64,000 nt of DNA from Lachnospiraceae bacterium (GTDB taxonomy: Bacteria; Bacillota; Clostridia; Lachnospirales; Lachnospiraceae). Below the pieces are notes generated by a model. That model did not search any database. It was not told the DNA's origin and saw nothing but the letters and a program-made list of their open reading frames with translations. The position numbers and the translations under genes are program-made. Shown piece after piece: positions 1 through 8,961 of the stretch (position 1 is the stretch's first letter; the number at the start of each line of letters is the position of its first letter). The DNA is taken from assembly GCA_015057665.1 (NCBI GenBank), contig SVDY01000011.1, positions 1-64,000 of the forward strand, written 5' to 3'.

Positions 1-268
<268 letters not shown>

Positions 269-301
269 ATTTTACTGTTAAGGTTATTGCATGAAAAGCG
301 A

Positions 302-1711
302 TTATTTTGCCATTTTTTTCTTTCCAACGATTACTGTGAGTACGAAAGGTACTACTACAGCAACTACCATTGCGATTGCGAATGTTAACATGTACTGTGG
401 CATGATGGAAAGGATACCTGGAAGACCGCCTACACCGATTGCTGTTGCTGTAGAGTTTGTTGCTACAGAGATTACAGCAGCACATGCGGAACCGATCATA
501 GCGCAGATGAATGGATAGCTGTGTTTTAAGTTAACACCGAACATAGCTGGTTCAGTTACACCTAAGTAACAGGAGATCATGGAAGGAACGTTAACTTCCT
601 GAGCTTCTGCATCATTTTTCTGAAGGAATGCCATACCGGCTACTGCAGAACCCTGAGCGATGTTGGATAATGCGATCATTGGCCATAACATTGTGCCGCC
701 GAAGTCAGCGATTAACTGTAAGTCGATAGCATTGGACATATGATGAAGTCCTGTGATTACAAGTGGTGCATAGAAGAAACCAAAGATTGCAGCGAATACA
801 ATTTTGAACTGTCCGCTGATTCCTGCGTATACTACGGAGGAGATTACGGAACCGATTTTCCAGCCGATAGGTCCAAGTACGAAGTGAGCAGCTACTACAG
901 AGAGAACTAAACTCATGAATGGTACTACGATCATGGAGATAACGGATGGTGTGATTTTTCTGAAGAATTTTTCTAAGTATACTAATGTGAATGCAGCAAG
1001 GATTGCAGGGATTACCTGAGCCTGGTAACCGATCATATCAACCTGGAAGAAACCGAAGTTCCACTGTGGGATTTCAGTAGCGCCTGCTACACCGTAAGCA
1101 TTTAAAAGCTGTCCGGATACAAGTGTAAGACCGAGTACGATACCGAGCATCTGAGTTGTGCCCATTTTCTTAGTTACAGACCAGCAGATACCAACTGGTA
1201 ACATGTGGAATACAGCTTCACCAATGAGCCATAAGAAGTGGTCAATACCTGCCCAGAAAACGCTGATGTCACAAAGTGTCTTTGTGCCGTTTTCAAATAA
1301 GTAAAGACTGTCGATACAGTTTCTGAAACCTAAGATCAAACCACCAACAATGATTGCTGGGATGATAGGTGCGAAAATTTCAGCGAGTGCTGTGAAGATT
1401 CTCTGAATTACGTTCTGGTTCTGTTTTGCAGCGCTCTTCACTTCTTCTTTGGATACGCCTTCTACACCAGCTACAGCAACGAAATCGTTGTAGAAGTCAG
1501 ATACTGTGTTGCCGATGATAACCTGGAACTGGCCGCTCTGTGTGAAAGTACCTTTTACTACTTTCATTGCGTCAATTTTAGCAACGTCTGCTTTGCTTGG
1601 ATCGTTTAATACGAATCTCATACGTGTGATGCAGTGAGAAACTGCTGCAATGTTCTCTTTACCGCCAACATGGAGTAAGAGTTCTTTTGCGTCATTAACA
1701 TACTTTCCCAT
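302..1711 (-). CDS. treP: PTS EIIBC component, trehalose type
   Basis: Membrane permease that imports and phosphorylates a disaccharide, probably trehalose. Residues 1-90 form an EIIB domain with the phosphocysteine in HCITRMRF (Cys27). Residues from about 105 to the end form a hydrophobic EIIC domain with about ten membrane segments. There is no C-terminal EIIA domain, so phosphate must come from an EIIA-Glc protein encoded elsewhere. At 469 aa it matches IIBC proteins of the glucose/sucrose/trehalose group. AAGGAGG precedes the ATG at 1711. treC lies downstream on the same strand and treR is divergent, which is why trehalose is preferred over sucrose or beta-glucosides. Confidence 0.88.
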   Translation of the reverse strand: MGKYVNDAKELLLHVGGKENIAAVSHCITRMRFVLNDPSKADVAKIDAMKVVKGTFTQSGQFQVIIGNTVSDFYNDFVAVAGVEGVSKEEVKSAAKQNQNVIQRIFTALAEIFAPIIPAIIVGGLILGFRNCIDSLYLFENGTKTLCDISVFWAGIDHFLWLIGEAVFHMLPVGICWSVTKKMGTTQMLGIVLGLTLVSGQLLNAYGVAGATEIPQWNFGFFQVDMIGYQAQVIPAILAAFTLVYLEKFFRKITPSVISMIVVPFMSLVLSVVAAHFVLGPIGWKIGSVISSVVYAGISGQFKIVFAAIFGFFYAPLVITGLHHMSNAIDLQLIADFGGTMLWPMIALSNIAQGSAVAGMAFLQKNDAEAQEVNVPSMISCYLGVTEPAMFGVNLKHSYPFICAMIGSACAAVISVATNSTATAIGVGGLPGILSIMPQYMLTFAIAMVVAVVVPFVLTVIVGKKKMAK

Positions 1712-1791
1712 TTTGGAAATCCTCCTTAAAGTGTTTTGTTTTTTTCCTTTTTTGCCCTAAGTTAAAGGTTGTTCCCCTCACAAGTCTCACA

Positions 1792-1880
1792 GGTTGTTTA
1801 AACATGTTGTTCTTGTGATTTAGTTATAACACACTTGTTTAAACATGTCAACAGAAAAAATAAAATTTGTTTAAACAAGT
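1792..1880. promoter_or_regulatory. Three TreR-type operators between treP and treR
   Basis: Three copies of a 16-base dyad share the core TTGTTTAAACAWG: 1792-1807, 1833-1848 (ACTTGTTTAAACATGT) and 1865-1880 (ATTTGTTTAAACAAGT). Centres are 41 and 32 bases apart. The middle copy sits exactly between the -35 and -10 of the treP promoter. A/T-centred dyads with TTG...CAA ends are typical of GntR/HutC-family repressors such as TreR, whose gene is adjacent. The dyads are directly visible; the binding protein is inferred from position. Confidence 0.85.
1823..1851 (-). promoter_or_regulatory. treP promoter
   Basis: On the minus strand TTGACA (1851-1846) is followed after 17 bases by TATAAC (1828-1823), a near-consensus sigma-A promoter. 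The spacer is filled by the second operator dyad, so repressor binding would block polymerase directly. The leader to the treP start is roughly 100 bases. Confidence 0.85.
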
Positions 1881-1950
1881 TAAAAGAAGTTTGAAAGTTT
1901 TTATAAAGAATTTTTTCAGGAAAAGAAAGGATAAGAGAGATGAGGATAAC

Positions 1951-2001
1951 TTGACCCTGCAGGTCTTCGGGAGTATAATGTTTACAGATGTTCAAACAAG
2001 T
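1951..2001 (+). promoter_or_regulatory. treR promoter with a degenerate fourth operator
   Basis: TTGACC (1951-1956), 17 bases, TATAAT (1974-1979). The expected start of transcription falls at about 1986, where a degenerate dyad begins (1986-2001) whose right half AAACAAGT matches the other operators exactly. This arrangement predicts weaker autorepression of treR than repression of treP. Confidence 0.8.
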
Positions 2002-2017
2002 ATAAAGGGAGGTGAGA

Positions 2018-2743
2018 ATGGTGCCGAAGGCAATCTATATGAAGATATATAAAGTATTAAAGGAACGAATTGAGACAGAAGTCTATGAGTATCAGGAGAT
2101 GCTTCCATCGGAGAATACTCTGATTCAGGAATTTGACTGTTCCAGAAATACCATCCGCCGTGCCATCGGTGAACTGGTAAATGACGGATATGTCCAGGCC
2201 ATGCAGGGAAAAGGAGTAAGAAATATCTACCAGCCAAGTGAACAGAATATATTTGTCCTTGGAGGAATCGAATCCTTTAAGGAATCTGCCATTAGGAATA
2301 AAAAGAAAGCAAGAACAGAAGTAATTCAGTTCATGGAGCTTACGGTGGATGAAAAGATGGCAAGGAGAACCGGTTTTGAAGTGGGAGAAGAAATTTTTTA
2401 TATTCAGAGACTTCACTACATGGATGAGAAAGCCTTAATCATCAATCATAACTATTTCTTAAAGAGCGTGGCACAGGGGCTTACAAAAGAAATTGCAGAG
2501 AAATCTATCTATGATTATCTGGAGAATGAACTGGGTATCAACATTGTTACAAGTAAGAGAATTATGACAGTTGAAAAGATGACACAGATTGAAGAGAAGT
2601 ATATGGATCTTGGTGAATATAACTGCCTTGCCGTCGTGAGCAGCCAGACTTATAACAGTGATGGGGTCATGTTTGAATATACAGAATCCCGCCACAGACC
2701 GGACTTCTTCAGATTCCAGGACAATGCGGTGAGGAGAAAATAG
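2018..2743 (+). CDS. treR: GntR/HutC-family transcriptional repressor, trehalose operon
   Basis: 241-residue regulator. An N-terminal winged helix-turn-helix (about residues 5-70) contains the family signature MLPSENTLIQEFDCSRNTIR and the wing GYVQAMQGKGV. A UTRA effector domain (about 90-235) follows. In characterised TreR proteins the inducer is trehalose-6-phosphate. ATG at 2018 is chosen because GGGAGG ends five bases upstream; the GTG at 2012 lies inside the ribosome site. It is divergent from treP with operators between them. Confidence 0.88.
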   Translation: MVPKAIYMKIYKVLKERIETEVYEYQEMLPSENTLIQEFDCSRNTIRRAIGELVNDGYVQAMQGKGVRNIYQPSEQNIFVLGGIESFKESAIRNKKKARTEVIQFMELTVDEKMARRTGFEVGEEIFYIQRLHYMDEKALIINHNYFLKSVAQGLTKEIAEKSIYDYLENELGINIVTSKRIMTVEKMTQIEEKYMDLGEYNCLAVVSSQTYNSDGVMFEYTESRHRPDFFRFQDNAVRRK

Positions 2744-2876
2744 TCAGCACGGCAGACGAAATTTTGTAAAAGCTTTTATAAACAAAGCCTCACATGAATT
2801 CATAAAGTGTTCACAAGTATTGTTTATAATTGAACCAGTTATTATGTGATAAAAAGAAACTGAAAGGAGCAAGATC

Positions 2877-4628
2877 ATGATTAAAAAATTACTCTCCTCT
2901 GTCAGAGAGTACAAAACGCCGGCCATTATTACTTTCTTGTTTATGGTAGGGGAAGCGATGATTGAATGTACCATTCCTTTTATAACGGCCAATCTGGTAA
3001 ATCAGATGAAAGGCGATTTGGAACTTAAGACACTTCTTATGACAGGAGGACTTCTGGTTCTGATGGCACTGCTGTCTTTATCTTTTGGAGGACTTGCAGG
3101 ATATACAAGTGCCAAGGCATCTGCCGGATTTGCGAAGAATTTGAGAAATGATATTTTTGACCGGATTCAGGATTATTCCTTTGAAAATATCGATAAATTT
3201 TCTTCCTCATCTTTAGTAACCCGTCTCACGACAGACATTTCCAATGTGCAGATGGCATTTATGATGTGCATCAGAACAGCGGTGCGTTCTCCGCTTATGC
3301 TGATTTTCTCTGTTATTATGGCTTACCGGATGGGCGGATACTTATCAACTACCTTCGTTGTAGTTATTCCGGTTCTTGCTTTTGGCTTGATTCTCATTGC
3401 CAAATTTGCCATGCCGGCATTCCACCGGGTATTTAAAAAATACGATAAGCTTAACGAATCCATAGAAGAGAATGTACGTGCCATGCGTGTTGTAAAAGGT
3501 TTTTCCAGAGAGCAGTATGAAGAGAAGAAATTTGAACATGCGGCTGAGGAGATCCGTTCCAATTTTACTTATGCGGAACGAATCGTTGCTCTCAATAATC
3601 CGCTCATGCAGATCTGCTCTTCCTTTAATATGGTATTTGTACTCGCAGTAGGTTCTTATATGGTAATTACCAGCATGGGCTCTGATCTTGATGTGGGTCA
3701 TATTTCTGCGATGCTTACATACGGCATGCAGATTCTCATGTCTCTTATGATGCTTTCCATGATCTACGTTATGCTTACCATGTCCATGGAATCCATGAGA
3801 CGTATTGTGGAAGTACTGGATGAAGAATCCACACTTAAGAATCCGGAACATCCGGTCATGGAAGTAAAAGACGGATCCATTGAATTTAAGGATGTGAACT
3901 TCAAATATTCCAAGACAGCGAAAAAATATGCTTTATATGATGTAGACTTAAAGATTGAATCCGGTATGACCGTAGGTGTAATCGGCGGTACAGGTTCCAG
4001 TAAATCCTCTCTGGTACAGTTGATTCCTCGTCTTTATGATGTATCGGAAGGTTCTGTTAAAGTTGGAGGCATCGATGTAAGAGAATATGATATCGAGACT
4101 CTTCGAGACAGTGTTGCCATGGTTCTTCAGAAGAATCAGCTTTTCTCAGGAACAATCAAAGACAATCTCCGCTGGGGTAATAAGAATGCAACCGACGAAG
4201 AGTTAATAGAAGCGAGTAAACTGGCTCAGGCCGATGATTTCATCAGTACTTTCCCGGATGGATACGATACATACATCGAACAGGGCGGTACCAACGTATC
4301 CGGCGGTCAGAAGCAGAGACTCTGTATTGCAAGAGCTCTTCTTAAAAAACCAAAGATTCTCATTCTGGATGACTCCACCAGTGCGGTAGACACAAAGACA
4401 GATGCACTGATTCGAAAGGGATTTAAAGAATATATTCCGGATACAACCAAGATCATCATCGCACAGAGAATTTCCTCTGTGGAAGAAGCAGATCTGATCG
4501 TTGTACTTGATAATGGAAAGATTTACGCAGCCGGCAGCCATGAACAGCTTATGGCAGGATGCGATATCTATCAGGAAATCTATGAACAGCAGACACAGGG
4601 AAAGGGAGGTGAACAGGAAGATGAGTAA
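2877..4628 (+). CDS. ABC exporter half-transporter with degenerate nucleotide site
   Basis: 583-residue type IV ABC exporter subunit: six-helix membrane domain (about 1-310) followed by a nucleotide-binding domain. The Walker A reads GGTGSSKSS, the signature is VSGGQKQR, the Walker B is ILILDDSTSAVD with Asp instead of the catalytic Glu, and the switch residue is Gln (IIIAQRISS) instead of His. These substitutions mark the catalytically weak partner of heterodimeric exporters of the BmrCD/TM287-288 type. It overlaps the next gene by eight bases, implying coupled translation and a heterodimer. Substrate is unknown; drugs, peptides or lipids are typical. Confidence 0.9.
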   Translation: MIKKLLSSVREYKTPAIITFLFMVGEAMIECTIPFITANLVNQMKGDLELKTLLMTGGLLVLMALLSLSFGGLAGYTSAKASAGFAKNLRNDIFDRIQDYSFENIDKFSSSSLVTRLTTDISNVQMAFMMCIRTAVRSPLMLIFSVIMAYRMGGYLSTTFVVVIPVLAFGLILIAKFAMPAFHRVFKKYDKLNESIEENVRAMRVVKGFSREQYEEKKFEHAAEEIRSNFTYAERIVALNNPLMQICSSFNMVFVLAVGSYMVITSMGSDLDVGHISAMLTYGMQILMSLMMLSMIYVMLTMSMESMRRIVEVLDEESTLKNPEHPVMEVKDGSIEFKDVNFKYSKTAKKYALYDVDLKIESGMTVGVIGGTGSSKSSLVQLIPRLYDVSEGSVKVGGIDVREYDIETLRDSVAMVLQKNQLFSGTIKDNLRWGNKNATDEELIEASKLAQADDFISTFPDGYDTYIEQGGTNVSGGQKQRLCIARALLKKPKILILDDSTSAVDTKTDALIRKGFKEYIPDTTKIIIAQRISSVEEADLIVVLDNGKIYAAGSHEQLMAGCDIYQEIYEQQTQGKGGEQEDE

Positions 4629-6639
4629 ACCGATAAATGGACCAAAAAATGGACCGGCGGTCAGACCGGGAGAAGATCCAATGAAGGGACCAGATGGAAA
4701 ACCAATGGGCCCTCCGGGAAATGGACCGATGAAAAGACCGGGACTTGATATGAAAGTTCTTACAAGAGTCGTGAAGATGCTCTTTCAGTATTTCCCTGTT
4801 CTTGTACCTGCAACGATTGTCTGTATCGTAATTGCAGCCGTGGCATCTGCCCTTCCGGCGATTTTCCAGCAGAAAGTGCTCGCAGACATTGGGGAATGGT
4901 ATCTGACCGGCGACTGGGCCGCAGCGGCAGAAGTAATTATGCCTAAGATCTATCTGCTCATCGGCATTTATCTTGTATCCATGACAGTGAATCTTGTGTA
5001 CAGACAGATGATGGCATTTATCACACAGGGATTCCTTCATAAGATGCGTTGTGAGATGTTTGCCAAGATGCAGACTCTTCCAATCCGTTATTTTGATACA
5101 AACAAACACGGCGATATTATGAGTCATTATACCAATGATATTGACACTCTCCGCCAGTTGATCTCCCAGGCCCTTCCTGTTACTCTGCAGGCAGGACTGG
5201 TTTTAGTCAGTGTATTCTGCATTATGATCTATTATAGTCTGTGGATGACCATGGTTGTAATCCTTGGAGTAATCGCCATTTTCTTAGTAACAAGGAAAGT
5301 CGGGGCAGGGTCTGCCAAGTATTTTGTCCGTCAGCAGCGTTCCGTAGGTAAGGCAGAAGCCTTTGTTCAGGAAATGATGAACGGCCAGAAGGTTGTAAAA
5401 GTATTCAATCACGAGGAACAGAGCCGTGCAGATTTTAAGAAAGTAAATGAAGCTTTATTTGAAGATAACTTTAAGGCCCATGCTTTTGCCAATGTTCTTG
5501 GACCAATCAACCAGAACATCGGAAATATTCTCTATGTAACTCTTGCAACGGTGGGCGGTGTCCTTCTTTTGATGCAGGTGCCAAACATTGGCGTCTCCTG
5601 TTTATTGACAGGTTCCGTTGGTGTTCTTACCATTGACGTTGTCATTCCGTTTTTAAATATGGCAAAACAGTTTACGGGTAATATTAATCAGGTGTCCCAG
5701 CAGTTTAACCATGTTGTTATGGCTTTGGCCGGAGCAGGCAGAGTATTTGAAGTTATCGATGCTGAACCGGAAGAAGATCAGGGCTATGTAACTTTAGTTA
5801 ATGCAATCATTGACGAAGAAGGCAATATTACAGAGACGGATAAACACACAGGTAAGTGGGCATGGAAACATCCTCACGGAGATGGAACTTTAACTTACAC
5901 AGCCCTTACGGGAAATGTGGAGATGCATGATGTTGATTTTGCTTATGTAGAAGGAAAGACCGTTCTTCACAATGTATCTCTCTATGCAAAACCGGGTCAG
6001 AAGGTTGCCTTCGTAGGTGCTACCGGAGCAGGTAAAACAACCATCACCAACCTGATCAACCGCTTTTATGATATTGAAGACGGCAAGATCCGCTACGACG
6101 GTATTAACATTAACAAGATCAAAAAGCAGGATCTTAGACGTTCCCTTGGTCTTGTACTTCAGGAAGTAAATCTTTTTACCGGAACTGTTATGGATAATAT
6201 CCGTTATGGTAATCTGAATGCAACAGATGAAGAATGTATGGAGGCAGCAAAGCTTGCCGGAGCCGATGACTTTATCACACGACTTCCGGATGGATATAAC
6301 ACCATGCTTGAAAATAACGGTGACAACTTATCCCAGGGTCAGAGACAGTTAATCTCCATTGCGAGAGCAGCCGTTGCAGATCCTCCGGTTATGATTCTTG
6401 ACGAAGCAACTTCCTCTATTGATACCCGTACAGAACAGATCGTACAGCGCGGTATGGATAAGCTGATGGAAGGAAGAACTGTATTTGTAATCGCTCACAG
6501 ACTTTCTACGGTTAAGAACTCTAATGTTATTATGGTTCTTGATAAAGGCCGGATTATTGAACGTGGCACCCATGATCAGCTGATTGAACAGAAAGGTCAG
6601 TATTATCAGCTTTACACAGGAGCATTTGAACTTGAATAA
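4621..6639 (+). CDS. ABC exporter half-transporter, catalytically intact partner
   Basis: 672-residue partner of the preceding gene; the ATG is inside that gene's end (ATGAGTAA). The nucleotide-binding domain is canonical: Walker A GATGAGKTT, signature LSQGQRQ, Walker B VMILDEATSSID, switch His in VIAHRLS. The first 40 residues are an unusual Gly/Pro/Lys-rich tail with repeated NGP/KGP/GPP motifs. A roughly 50-residue insertion (about residues 385-435, including GKWAWKHPHGDG) separates membrane and nucleotide domains, where heterodimeric exporters often carry extra segments. The intact site here complements the degenerate one upstream. Confidence 0.92.
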   Translation: MSKPINGPKNGPAVRPGEDPMKGPDGKPMGPPGNGPMKRPGLDMKVLTRVVKMLFQYFPVLVPATIVCIVIAAVASALPAIFQQKVLADIGEWYLTGDWAAAAEVIMPKIYLLIGIYLVSMTVNLVYRQMMAFITQGFLHKMRCEMFAKMQTLPIRYFDTNKHGDIMSHYTNDIDTLRQLISQALPVTLQAGLVLVSVFCIMIYYSLWMTMVVILGVIAIFLVTRKVGAGSAKYFVRQQRSVGKAEAFVQEMMNGQKVVKVFNHEEQSRADFKKVNEALFEDNFKAHAFANVLGPINQNIGNILYVTLATVGGVLLLMQVPNIGVSCLLTGSVGVLTIDVVIPFLNMAKQFTGNINQVSQQFNHVVMALAGAGRVFEVIDAEPEEDQGYVTLVNAIIDEEGNITETDKHTGKWAWKHPHGDGTLTYTALTGNVEMHDVDFAYVEGKTVLHNVSLYAKPGQKVAFVGATGAGKTTITNLINRFYDIEDGKIRYDGININKIKKQDLRRSLGLVLQEVNLFTGTVMDNIRYGNLNATDEECMEAAKLAGADDFITRLPDGYNTMLENNGDNLSQGQRQLISIARAAVADPPVMILDEATSSIDTRTEQIVQRGMDKLMEGRTVFVIAHRLSTVKNSNVIMVLDKGRIIERGTHDQLIEQKGQYYQLYTGAFELE

Positions 6640-6651
6640 AGAGGATATATG

Positions 6652-6679
6652 AAAAGAGGCTGCAGCGCAGCCTCTTTTT
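6652..6679. terminator. Bidirectional terminator
   Basis: AGAGGCTGC (6655-6663) pairs with GCAGCCTCT (6667-6675) around a three-base loop, flanked by A-run and T-run, so it can end both the exporter operon and the convergent minus-strand genes. The TAA of the minus-strand gene (6680-6678) overlaps its edge. Confidence 0.9.
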
Positions 6680-7499
6680 AGGTTAAGGAGATTCTTTTTA
6701 GCTGTTTTATTTCTAATGACAACCGTGTGTGAGAATAATCAGAGCGGGTGACAGGAAGCAGACAGTAACCATTGATGTCAGGGACAGCTTTTGCAATTTT
6801 ATGAATTTCGTCGATGGCTGTGATCTGCTCATCGAAGAAAAGAAGGGGAATATGAGGATTGATCTTGCGGGCTGCTTCTGTCAGTTCTTTTAGATAAGAG
6901 ATGTACTGCATTTGTTTTTTCCCGCTTCGGACCGTTTCCCTTTCTCCAAGACCTAAGTAAAAAATAAGCATCTCTACGCCGGATTTTAACATGGCATGTA
7001 TCTGTTTTTTCGACCGGACCATTGCGCAGGTAAAAAGGTCTTCCTGCATAGCATGTTTTAATAAAGTGATTTCTTTATCGATGCCAAGATTTAAACTGTC
7101 AATATTTGTTCCAAAAACACCGTCTACCAGGGTCATGGCAGGATAATTATGGATTCCGGCAAAGTGGAACTGTTTCATTCTATGAATTAAAAGATGGTCA
7201 AGCTTAAAAGGGTCTGAGCCATTGAGACCGGCCAGAATGTTTTTGCTGTCAATAATGGGCATGACTTCAGAAGCAGTTCTTATCATTGCATCATTTGTGT
7301 TGCCAAAAGGCAGGTAACCTGCCAGAAAAGGATTTTGTGCTTTTCCTGCTTTTGAGTCAGGATAGAGAAGAATCAGGTCACAGTTTTCTGTCTGGCAGCA
7401 TCTGACCTGGGATAAACTGCTTACACCGGCAACGACGATAAATTCTTTCTTGTCCATTTTCTGTTTAAGAGAATAGGATAATTCCTGTCTGTTATTCAT
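6678..7499 (-). CDS. TIM-barrel protein of the PEP-hydrolase-like family, stand-alone
   Basis: 273-residue homologue of the barrel half of its upstream neighbour: HNYPAMTLVDGVFG corresponds to INYPTIGCFDGKFR, and the spacing of barrel strands is similar. I place it in the family annotated as phosphoenolpyruvate hydrolase or TIM-barrel signal transduction protein (Pfam PF09370). Sequence has diverged at the C-terminal barrel strands, where the neighbour's CIHLGITGGG becomes IFYLGLGERE, so it may bind a different ligand or be non-catalytic. The start overlaps the stop of the AraC-fusion gene by eight bases, so the two are translationally coupled. Enzyme or sensor role is not established. Confidence 0.65.
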   Translation of the reverse strand: MNNRQELSYSLKQKMDKKEFIVVAGVSSLSQVRCCQTENCDLILLYPDSKAGKAQNPFLAGYLPFGNTNDAMIRTASEVMPIIDSKNILAGLNGSDPFKLDHLLIHRMKQFHFAGIHNYPAMTLVDGVFGTNIDSLNLGIDKEITLLKHAMQEDLFTCAMVRSKKQIHAMLKSGVEMLIFYLGLGERETVRSGKKQMQYISYLKELTEAARKINPHIPLLFFDEQITAIDEIHKIAKAVPDINGYCLLPVTRSDYSHTRLSLEIKQLKRISLT

Positions 7500-8721
7500 C
7501 TTCTTTCTCTCCTTTCAAAAGGGAAACAGTTACTGGGTTCAGACGGTATTCCTGAGGAGTCATGCCGATTACTTTCCTAAACATTTTTACAAATTGGGAA
7601 TAGTCGTCATAGCCCACCAACGTACTGATTTCTTTCATTTGTTTGTCAGAGGAAGTAAGAAGGAGGCATGCCTTTTCCATGCGGTAGTAAATCAGATACT
7701 GGGTAAAGGATGTTCCGGAATATTCTTTAAAAAGGACACTCAGACGGGAGATGGACATATGGGTAATGGCAGAGATGTCTTTTAAGCGGATGGTCTGCTT
7801 ATAATTCTTCTTGATATATTCTACCATAAAGCGGGCATAGTCTGGATGCTCCTGCATGCCGTTTAAAACATTGGAAATAATATCTTTTTCATTGAAATCG
7901 CCGGGACTTTTAAATGCCTTCGTCGTATTCATAACGGCTCTCTCTACCGGAAGACGTTCAATACCGGAGCCAACCAGAATTCCCTGACAGGAAGTGTGCT
8001 GGTAGAAAGCCCGGGCATCGAGAGGTGTCTGGATAGGACCGCTGCAGACAATCTTGATGATCTCAGGATTGATCTCGTCAATAGCGGTGAAGATATCATT
8101 GGCAAGATTTAGAGCATATTCTAGGGACATAAACTGATTCGCCCCGACCAGACCTCCGCCGGTAATCCCAAGGTGAATACAGATGGCATCTGCACCTGCG
8201 AGAGCCATTTTAAGAGCCTGCTCTTTATCAAAGGCATAGGCCAGCGTAAAAATATCAAGAAAATGGGCAAGACGGATTCCCTCTACTTCTTTTTCGTAAC
8301 CCAGACCGGCATTTTCAAGAGCGGTTCGAAACTTGCCATCAAAACAGCCAATGGTGGGATAGTTGATCACGCCGGAAAAGCCGTAATCAATGGATTCTTT
8401 TAACATATCAAGAATATGAATGGAAGGATCCTGCATAAAGATGCCGTGGATGACCGGATAATCTGTCAGTTCCGTAAAAGGAAGAATCTCTCTGGTGGCA
8501 AAATCAATGACCATCTGGTTGGCGTCGGAATAACCGAAAAAGGCGGCGAAGGCACTTTGACCCATCTGGCGGAAACGGCCCGCATTCATGGCAAGGATGA
8601 AATCGGCGCCTCCTTTGATACAGGCGTGGGATACCATTCCGTTTCCTGCGGCAACACCCAGGGTGTGGCCATTTATGTTAATGATGGATTTTAACAGACC
8701 GACGAACTCTGTCCGTTTCAT
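7492..8721 (-). CDS. PEP-hydrolase-like TIM barrel fused to AraC-type DNA-binding domain
   Basis: 409 residues in two parts. Residues 1 to about 275 are a TIM barrel of the PF09370 type (GVAAGNGMVSHACIKGGAD, GFSGVINYPTIGCFDG, GADAICIHLGITGGG). Residues about 300-400 are a double helix-turn-helix of AraC/XylS type (MSISRLSVLFKEYSGTSF and YDDYSQFVKMFRKVIGMTPQEYR). The fusion suggests a metabolite-sensing regulator built from an enzyme fold, probably activating the divergent sugar-kinase operon. The ATG at 8721 is preferred over 8727 because AAAGGAGG then lies seven bases upstream. Confidence 0.82.
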   Translation of the reverse strand: MKRTEFVGLLKSIININGHTLGVAAGNGMVSHACIKGGADFILAMNAGRFRQMGQSAFAAFFGYSDANQMVIDFATREILPFTELTDYPVIHGIFMQDPSIHILDMLKESIDYGFSGVINYPTIGCFDGKFRTALENAGLGYEKEVEGIRLAHFLDIFTLAYAFDKEQALKMALAGADAICIHLGITGGGLVGANQFMSLEYALNLANDIFTAIDEINPEIIKIVCSGPIQTPLDARAFYQHTSCQGILVGSGIERLPVERAVMNTTKAFKSPGDFNEKDIISNVLNGMQEHPDYARFMVEYIKKNYKQTIRLKDISAITHMSISRLSVLFKEYSGTSFTQYLIYYRMEKACLLLTSSDKQMKEISTLVGYDDYSQFVKMFRKVIGMTPQEYRLNPVTVSLLKGEKEDE

Positions 8722-8807
8722 AAACATTCCTCCTTTGATACTTTTGTCACAGAATAAAATGAAATCACCTGTGAAAAAGAAGATTTCACATGAAAAATGA
8801 AAAAAGT

Positions 8808-8871
8808 AAAATCATATCACATGTTTACAAAATTATATCACATATAATTGAAGAAGGAAATATGATATACT
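8808..8871 (+). promoter_or_regulatory. AraC-type direct repeats and promoter of the kinase operon
   Basis: Two 15-base direct repeats, AAAATCATATCACAT (8808-8822) and AAAATTATATCACAT (8829-8843), differ at one base and are offset by 21 bases, two helical turns, as usual for AraC-family activators. A -10 candidate TATACT (8866-8871) follows, with no good -35, as expected for an activator-dependent promoter. A further TCACAT lies at 8786-8791, and ACATGT occurs twice at 8885-8900. The likely binder is the divergent TIM-barrel/AraC fusion. Confidence 0.7.
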
Positions 8872-8961
8872 TAAATTTATCAAAACATGTCTATACATGT
8901 GAAGAATCGGAACCATATACAAAATCTCAGATGGAGATAAGGAGATTAAGGAGGTAATGTA

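Noticed and set aside
2810-2848. Promoter for the ABC exporter
   Set aside because: A TATAAT is present at 2825-2830 but no -35 at acceptable spacing, so no separate promoter feature is claimed.
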